Source: JASHPR01 sp963844655 (GTDB lineage: Bacteria > Actinomycetota > Actinomycetes > Streptosporangiales > Streptosporangiaceae). From it: a stretch of DNA of 64,000 nt. Position numbers and translations under genes: made by a program. The notes below the pieces were generated by a model, which did no database searches, was not told the DNA's origin, and saw only the letters and a list, made by a program, of their open reading frames with translations. Positions 59,162 through 64,000 of the stretch are shown one piece after another. The first letter of the stretch is position 1; each line of letters opens with the position of its first letter. Location of the stretch: contig CAWJPA010000007.1 of the NCBI GenBank assembly GCA_963844655.1, forward strand, positions 124,001 through 188,000, given 5' to 3'.

Positions 59162-60448
59162 TTACTGCACGAGGTTGAGGGCGCTGGGGGACCAGGGGGC
59201 GGGGTCGTCGAGGATGCGCTGGATGGTGCGGGCGGCGGCGCCGCGCAGGGAGGCGTCGGTGCCGAGGGTGGAGATGCGGACGTCGACGGGGGTGGCGGTG
59301 GTGTGGCTGAGGGCGCGGGTGTGCAGTTCGGCGGTGATGGGCTGCAGGAGCCAGGGGGCGAGGTCGGCATAGAGGCCGCCGAGGACGACGGTGGGGACGT
59401 CGATGATGTTGAGCAGGGCGGAGAGGGCGACGCCGATGCCGTGGCCGGCGTGGGTCAGGGCGGACAGCGTGGTTTCGTTGCCGAGTTCGGCCTGGCGCCG
59501 TAGCTGTGCTGCTGGTCCTTCGGTGGCGGGTGCGTGGTCGGTCAGGTGCGCGGCGCGCAGCAGTGCTTCCTGGCCGGCGATCTGCTCAAGGCAGCCCCGG
59601 CCGCCGCAGCCGCAGGCGCGGCCGTAGGGGTCCACGACGACGTGCCCGATTTCTCCGGCCAGCCCGCGGACACCGCGCAGCAGCTTGCCGCCGACCACGA
59701 TGCCGGCGCCCACGCCGATCTCACCGGAGACACGCACGAAGTTCTGCAGGCCGAGGTCCTGGCGGAACCATAGTTCGGCGAGCGCCGCGAGGTTGGCCTC
59801 GTTGTCGCAGTGTTTTTCCTGGAACTCGATGCCGAGCATTTCCGAGATGAGCTCGGCGACGGGCACGTTCTGCAGGGCCAGGACGTTCGGGGCCTTGAGC
59901 AAGACACCGTTGTAGTCGACCAGGCCCGGGACTGCGGTGCCCATGCCCGCGATCTGGAGCCCCGCGGCCTCGGCTTCACTGCATGTTCGCCGGGCGTTGC
60001 TGACCGCGCTGACCAAAATGGCCCTGGCGTCCAGCAGCCGGTTGTCGGACGCGGTCACATGCCGGAAGTGCATCTCGCCGGTCAGGTCGATCAGGCACGA
60101 GGAAACATAGTCCACGTTGATCTCGATGCCCAGCCCCACCGGCCCGCGCGGGTTGAGCCGCAGCGGGCTGCCCGGCCGCCCGAGCAGCCCTTTGGCCGGG
60201 TCGCCCTCGATGACCAGGCGGGCCTCACGCAGCACTTCCACCAGCGCGGACACCGTGGCTTTGGTCAGCCCGGTGCGGGCCGCGACCTGCGCCCGGGTCG
60301 GGTTCTCGCCGTGAGCGATCTCCCGCAGCACCAGCGCGAGGTTGTGGCGCTTGAGCAGCTTCTGCCGTGCTGGCGCACGGACAGCCGATCTGCTGTCCAG
60401 GCCCGAAGCCCCCACAAGATCCGGCGTGGTCATACCCGGGTCGGCCAT
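59162..60448 (-). CDS. ROK family transcriptional repressor, copy B
   Basis: 428 residues; identical to copy A for the first 423 residues, ending ALNLVQ. The HTH and ROK domains are the same, so both should bind the same operators and effector. It is divergent from the isomerase/Dpp importer operon starting at 60971, with operator-like and promoter sequence between them. The change in the final residues reflects different flanking DNA beyond the repeat end, with separate stop codons. Confidence 0.95.
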   Translation of the reverse strand: MADPGMTTPDLVGASGLDSRSAVRAPARQKLLKRHNLALVLREIAHGENPTRAQVAARTGLTKATVSALVEVLREARLVIEGDPAKGLLGRPGSPLRLNPRGPVGLGIEINVDYVSSCLIDLTGEMHFRHVTASDNRLLDARAILVSAVSNARRTCSEAEAAGLQIAGMGTAVPGLVDYNGVLLKAPNVLALQNVPVAELISEMLGIEFQEKHCDNEANLAALAELWFRQDLGLQNFVRVSGEIGVGAGIVVGGKLLRGVRGLAGEIGHVVVDPYGRACGCGGRGCLEQIAGQEALLRAAHLTDHAPATEGPAAQLRRQAELGNETTLSALTHAGHGIGVALSALLNIIDVPTVVLGGLYADLAPWLLQPITAELHTRALSHTTATPVDVRISTLGTDASLRGAAARTIQRILDDPAPWSPSALNLVQ

Positions 60449-60553
60449 GCTGCCCGCTCACTCGAGGTCGCGAGCCACACCGTGAACGACCTCAGCCACC
60501 CGACCACCAGACACCGCAGCCAGCACGACACACCCACCCCGTCACCACCCCGC
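59177..60553. repeat. 1,377-bp perfect direct repeat, copy B
   Basis: Same sequence as 55217-56593 at every base in my comparison. Bounded by the last codons of ROK B on the left and 105 bases before its start on the right. Confidence 0.9.
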
Positions 60554-60849
60554 CTGCCGGCCGAGCCCGAGTGACTGGGCGGCATCTGTGGGTCAGGACC
60601 GAGTTGGTCGGATTCAGGCTGGCCGGCAAGCACGCTGACCCACCAGCGCAAATCGGAAGCGGGCGTCGAGAGCCGACCAGGGGGGTCCCGTAAGCCAACC
60701 CTGTTCGTTCATAGGGTGAACTAAAGCAGGAGCCCCTGCTCCATGTCAAAGTAGTGGGTAGCAGACCAGCGGATATCATGTCTTGCCCGGAAACGAAACC
60801 GGTGTGAGATCCTCGTGCAAAACCGCTTAATCTCCCCGCTGGAGGACTC

Positions 60850-60879
60850 TTGACAACCGTCGTCGCCCATCTCTACGCT
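60850..60879 (+). promoter_or_regulatory. Probable promoter of the isomerase/Dpp importer operon
   Basis: TTGACA (60850-60855), 18-base spacer, TACGCT (60874-60879), start near 60886. Confidence 0.55.
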
Positions 60880-60882
60880 AAG

Positions 60883-60912
60883 CGTTTGTTTAGTCATCCA
60901 ACTATCTAAACG
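60883..60912. promoter_or_regulatory. Imperfect inverted repeat at the transcription start
   Basis: CGTTTGTTTAGT and ACTATCTAAACG pair at 9 of 12 positions around CATCCA. Position just after -10 is like the operator at 56897, though the sequence is not the same. Candidate ROK B site. Confidence 0.45.
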
Positions 60913-60970
60913 ATGACGGCATACCGAGCGCCGTTGAACTCTGGCGTGCAGCTCGGGGGGAGTGGGTGAC

Positions 60971-61882
60971 GTGCAGCAACTTCTCGGCTACGAGCTTCTC
61001 CCGTGGGAGAAATTCGAGAGCATCGAGGGTGACGCGGAGGCGATTAAGACCGGCGTCAAGGCGATCCGCGACGCGGGCTACAACGCCTTCGAGGCGCTCG
61101 CAGGGACCACGCTCACGAATGACTACGCCCGCCGGGTGCTCGAGTTCACCGAGTGGCGTCCCGGGCCCGCGGTGCGCAGCGACGTCGAGCTGATGGCGCG
61201 GCTGAGCGGGCTGCGCCGCGCGGCGATCGAGAACGAGCTGGCGCTGACCACCATTTTCTGTGAAGGCGAGTACATCAACCCGGCGACCTCTGAGCTGGAG
61301 TTCCACCAGGCCGTCACGATAGCTTCCTTCATCCACGACGCGGGCGGCAGGCATCTGCTGGTCGATGGCGGCCCGCGGCGGCACCCGGAGCAGCGCTCGG
61401 CCGATATCCGCGCTCTTGCGGCGGCCGTGGAGCGCATCGGCGCGGCCACCAGGGAGCTCGACGTGCAACTGTGCTTCCACCCGCACATCGACACCTGCGT
61501 GGAGACCGCCGCTGAGATCGAGGAGTTCTTCAACGTCGCCGACAGCGACCTGGTCGGCCTGGCCCTCGACACCGCCCACTACACCGTGGGTGGGGCCGAC
61601 CCCGCGCTGGCCATGCGGCGCGACGGAGACCGGGTCAAGTTCATCCATCTGAAGGACGTGCAGATGCCCGCGCCCGGCCAGGAAGCGCGCTTCGCTGGCC
61701 CGGCCCGCTACGACGCCTTCTGCGATCTCGGCAAGGGCTCCGTCGACCTGCCCGCGGTGTGGCGCGAGGCGCAGCAGCGCGGCTTCGACGGCCCGGTCAC
61801 CGTCGAGCTTGATGCCACCCCCGATCCGGCGGAGTCGGCCCGGGTCTCGCGCCGGTTCGTGCACGAGGTGCTCGGCTTCTAG
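60971..61882 (+). CDS. Sugar phosphate isomerase/epimerase (xylose isomerase-like TIM barrel)
   Basis: A 303-residue protein. FEALAGTTLT (about 40), TIFCEGEYINP (about 92-102), LCFHPHIDTCVET (about 166-178) and LALDTAHYTVGG (about 194-205) place metal-binding E, H and D as in IolE/hydroxypyruvate isomerase-like enzymes. VELDATPDP near 277 carries the final Glu. The start GTG 60971 is nine bases after GGGGGGAG. First gene of the operon with the Dpp-type permeases. It is related but not close to the 58143 protein. Confidence 0.9.
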   Translation: MQQLLGYELLPWEKFESIEGDAEAIKTGVKAIRDAGYNAFEALAGTTLTNDYARRVLEFTEWRPGPAVRSDVELMARLSGLRRAAIENELALTTIFCEGEYINPATSELEFHQAVTIASFIHDAGGRHLLVDGGPRRHPEQRSADIRALAAAVERIGAATRELDVQLCFHPHIDTCVETAAEIEEFFNVADSDLVGLALDTAHYTVGGADPALAMRRDGDRVKFIHLKDVQMPAPGQEARFAGPARYDAFCDLGKGSVDLPAVWREAQQRGFDGPVTVELDATPDPAESARVSRRFVHEVLGF

Positions 61883-61900
61883 ACAGGAGGGGCCAAGGCG

Positions 61901-62890
61901 ATGAGCTTTATTCTTCGTCGTCTCGGTTTCTACGTGGTCACGGCGTGGGTTGCCATTACCCTCAACTTCCTGATCCCGCGCCTGATGCCCGGGAACCCGG
62001 TGCAGGTCCTCTTCTCCCGGATCAAGCACCAGATCTCCCCGGCCGCCGTGCACGCGATCAGCCTCGCGTTCGGGCTTAACACCAGCCAGGGACTGCTGGA
62101 GCAGTACTGGTCGTACCTGGACCAGCTGTTCCACGGCAACCTGGGGGTATCGGTAACCTATTTTCCGAGCACCGTCAGCACGGTCATACGAACCGCGCTG
62201 CCCTGGACCATAGCCCTCGTGGGCATCGCGACCGTCCTGAGCTTCCTGTTCGGTACCTTGCTTGGGATCCTCTCCGCCTGGCGCCGCGGGTCACGCGTCG
62301 TGGATAGCCTGCTGCCGATCACCGCCTTCCTGTCCGCGGTGCCGTACTTCTGGCTGGGCCTAGTCCTGCTTACGGTGTTCGCCGTCGAACTGGGCTGGCT
62401 GCCGATCGCCGGCGGCTACTCGGTCGATATGACGCCCAGCTGGTCGTGGGAATTCATTTCATCAGCCCTCGTTCACGGGATCCTGCCCGCGGCCACGATC
62501 GTGATCAGCTCCATCGCTGGCTGGCTGCTGGGGATGCGGAACATGATGATCACCACGCTGTCCGAGGACTACGTGCTGCTGGCCGAGGCGAAGGGCCTGC
62601 ACCAGCGGCGCGTGCTGTATACCTACGCGGCCCGCAACGCGATCCTGCCGAACGTTGCCAGCTTCGCGCTCTCGCTCGGCTTTATCGTGGGCGGCGCGAT
62701 CCTGACCGAGATCGTTTTCTCCTACCCCGGCATCGGCTATGTGCTCTTCCAGGCGGTCTCCAACAATGACTACCCCCTCATGCAGGGAGTCTTCCTGATC
62801 ATCACGTTCATGGTCCTGCTGGCCAACCTGCTGGCCGATGTCTGCTATGTCGTCCTGGATCCCCGTACCCGTGAGAGCGATCGCAGATGA
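61901..62890 (+). CDS. ABC transporter permease (DppB/OppB family)
   Basis: A 329-residue permease. N-terminal membrane helix at about 9-28 (FYVVTAWVAITLNFLIPRLMPGNP, the DppB start with RLMPGNP), then about five more helices. The EAA-like coupling motif lies at EDYVLLAEAKGLHQRRVLYTYAARNAILP (about 225-253). Oligopeptide/glycoside importers use this family; in actinobacteria many carry sugars or sugar-peptides. Start ATG 61901 is 18 bases after the isomerase; its stop overlaps the next start (ATGA). Confidence 0.95.
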   Translation: MSFILRRLGFYVVTAWVAITLNFLIPRLMPGNPVQVLFSRIKHQISPAAVHAISLAFGLNTSQGLLEQYWSYLDQLFHGNLGVSVTYFPSTVSTVIRTALPWTIALVGIATVLSFLFGTLLGILSAWRRGSRVVDSLLPITAFLSAVPYFWLGLVLLTVFAVELGWLPIAGGYSVDMTPSWSWEFISSALVHGILPAATIVISSIAGWLLGMRNMMITTLSEDYVLLAEAKGLHQRRVLYTYAARNAILPNVASFALSLGFIVGGAILTEIVFSYPGIGYVLFQAVSNNDYPLMQGVFLIITFMVLLANLLADVCYVVLDPRTRESDRR

Positions 62891-63840
62891 GCATCGTCGT
62901 ATCGGACGTCATCACCGAGAGTGAACCAACCGCGGATAGACCGGGCTGGATTCGCAGTGTATTGCGGTCCAAGAAGGTCGTTGCAGGCCTGTGCATCGTG
63001 GTTTTCTTCGTGCTGCTTGGGCTCATCGGCCCGTTCTTCGTCGGCGATCCCTCCGCGGGCACCTCTGCCGACCTGGCGCCCCCCTCGCTCAGCCATCTGC
63101 TTGGGACGACACAGACCGGCCAGGACGTGTTCGCTCAGCTGGTCATCGGAACCAGGGTCTCACTCGCGGTGGGAGTCATCTCGGCCCTGCTGGCCACCCT
63201 CATCGCAGTCGCGATCGGTTTGTCGAGCGCCCTGCTTGGCGGCCTGTGGGACGAATTGCTTTCCCTGTTCACCAACGTCTTCCTCGTCATCCCGGCCCTT
63301 CCGCTGGTCATCGTCTTGGCCGGGTATCTGCACGGGGCCGGAACGCTGGCCGTGGCACTGGTCATCAGCGTGACCGGCTGGCCTTGGACGGCGAGAATCC
63401 TGCGAGCCCAAACGCTGTCGCTGAGGCAGCGGGACTATGTCCAGGCCGCGCGGGCCGCAGGGGAGTCGACGGCACGGATCGTTACCTTTGAGATCCTTCC
63501 GAACGAGATCCCCCTTATTGCAGCCCAGTTCCTGATCACGGTGCTCTACGCCATCCTCACCCAGGCCGGTCTGGCCTTTCTCGGCGTCGGCTCGGTCACG
63601 ACATGGAGTTGGGGAACGATGCTCTACTGGGCCGAGAACGCCGAGGCCCTGTCCGTCGGCGCCTGGTGGTGGTTCGTCCCGCCTGGGCTGGCCCTTGCGT
63701 TCCTAGGCACCGGCCTGGCCCTGCTGAACTTTGGCATCGACGAGTACGCCAACCCACGGCTGCGGGAGGCAGGCCTGACCCCGCGGGCCCAACGGCGCGT
63801 TAACCGGCGCCTGCTCGCCGGGCGCGGGAGTACCTCTTGA
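62887..63840 (+). CDS. ABC transporter permease (DppC/OppC family)
   Basis: A 317-residue permease of the DppC type with N-terminal cytoplasmic tail and helix (about 31-52). LLGTTQTGQDVFAQLVIGTRVSLAVG (about 72-97) is the family segment; the coupling EAA loop is RQRDYVQAARAAGESTARIVTFEILPN (about 179-205). Partner of DppB-like 61901. Its stop TGA overlaps the TTG start of the ATPase gene. Confidence 0.95.
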   Translation: MSIVVSDVITESEPTADRPGWIRSVLRSKKVVAGLCIVVFFVLLGLIGPFFVGDPSAGTSADLAPPSLSHLLGTTQTGQDVFAQLVIGTRVSLAVGVISALLATLIAVAIGLSSALLGGLWDELLSLFTNVFLVIPALPLVIVLAGYLHGAGTLAVALVISVTGWPWTARILRAQTLSLRQRDYVQAARAAGESTARIVTFEILPNEIPLIAAQFLITVLYAILTQAGLAFLGVGSVTTWSWGTMLYWAENAEALSVGAWWWFVPPGLALAFLGTGLALLNFGIDEYANPRLREAGLTPRAQRRVNRRLLAGRGSTS

Positions 63841-64000
63841 GCGGCGAGCCCAGGACCACATCGGCCGCGCTCAACGGCGGCACGATCTCTTCGGTTCAGG
63901 CCGGCAGCGAGGCTGCGGCGGGCCCACTGTCTCTGGCCGAGTCACCGCTTCTCGAGGTCCGCGATCTCTCGGTGGCCTACGGGTCCGGGCCGAAAGCGGT
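63837..64000 (+). CDS. ABC transporter ATP-binding protein (DppD-type), partial at right edge
   Basis: TTG at 63837 overlaps the DppC stop by 4 bases (TTGA). The frame gives 54 residues to the edge: a long Ser/Ala-rich N-tail followed by SPLLEVRDLSVAYGSGPKAV, the usual first strand before Walker A. The ATPase lies beyond the window. Confidence 0.8.
   Translation, partial: MSGEPRTTSAALNGGTISSVQAGSEAAAGPLSLAESPLLEVRDLSVAYGSGPKA

Larger units (their letters stand above)
60449..60970. other. Intergenic region between ROK B and importer operon
   Basis: 522 bases. First 105 belong to the repeat; from 60554 unique. Contains the promoter at 60850-60879 and an operator-like repeat at 60883-60912. 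No gene supported. Confidence 0.7.

Noticed and set aside
55217..60553. Composite transposon formed by the two direct repeats
   Set aside because: Repeats contain only the ROK gene, without transposase, terminal inverted repeats or target duplications.
1..64000. CRISPR array, rRNA, tRNA or prophage
   Set aside because: No regularly spaced short repeats, rRNA sequence, tRNA cloverleaf or phage structural genes seen on reading; a covariance-model scan was not possible.

Overview
The window is very G+C-rich throughout (about 70 percent by eye, not computed), has strong third-position G/C bias, many GTG and TTG starts, and many 4-base ATGA/GTGA stop-start overlaps. Together with paired GAF-ANTAR proteins, ATPase-LuxR regulators, CHAT and DUF3097 proteins and ROK repressors, this points to an actinomycete (Streptomyces/Streptosporangium-like) chromosome. 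I see no rRNA, tRNA, CRISPR array, replication origin or prophage. The DNA looks like an accessory catabolic region: many small operons of importers and oxidoreductases, each with its own regulator, plus several gene remnants.

Left part (1-10.5 kb): a PadR-controlled FtsX/MacB-type ABC exporter whose permease runs off the left edge, a mandelate-racemase-type enolase, a small alpha/beta-barrel protein, a decayed ribose-type ABC ATPase, a flavin-linked oxidase, an acyl-CoA dehydrogenase-like protein and two tandem GAF-ANTAR proteins. 10.5-22.3 kb: a small conserved protein whose 3' end lies in a strong hairpin, an extradiol dioxygenase, a large ATPase-LuxR regulator, two head-to-head LysR paralogues, then a tightly coupled catabolic operon (SDR, amidohydrolase, two atypical SDRs, FAH hydrolase). 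A promoter flanked by two copies of a palindromic operator follows.

22.3-30.7 kb: an ABC-2 exporter with a terminal TetR gene behind a perfect 19+19 bp inverted repeat, a C45-type acyltransferase/peptidase, a divergent TPR/CHAT protein that appears to lack the protease dyad, an FAH hydrolase and an SDR. 30.8-41.7 kb: a long polycistronic unit that couples a ribose-family ABC importer (binding lipoprotein, ATPase, two permeases) to a glyoxalase-fold protein, a histidinol-dehydrogenase-like enzyme, SDR, FAD monooxygenase, SnoaL-like protein, BBE-type flavin oxidase and cupin. I cannot match this gene set to a described pathway; it is the best candidate for an undescribed catabolic system.

41.7-50 kb: sedolisin protease, winged-helix protein, GDT1-type transporter, DUF3097 protein, TPR-LuxR regulator, a TetR/MerB-like pair, a possible mobilization-gene scrap and a phytanoyl-CoA-dioxygenase-like enzyme. 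50-64 kb: a decayed IS701-type transposase abuts a GH1 beta-glucosidase/adenine-deaminase operon; then come three Gfo/Idh/MocA and sugar-isomerase modules and the start of a Dpp-type ABC importer. Two ROK repressor genes lie in this part on 1,377-bp direct repeats that look identical base for base, each divergent from one catabolic operon. The sharing suggests that one repressor specificity controls both operons.
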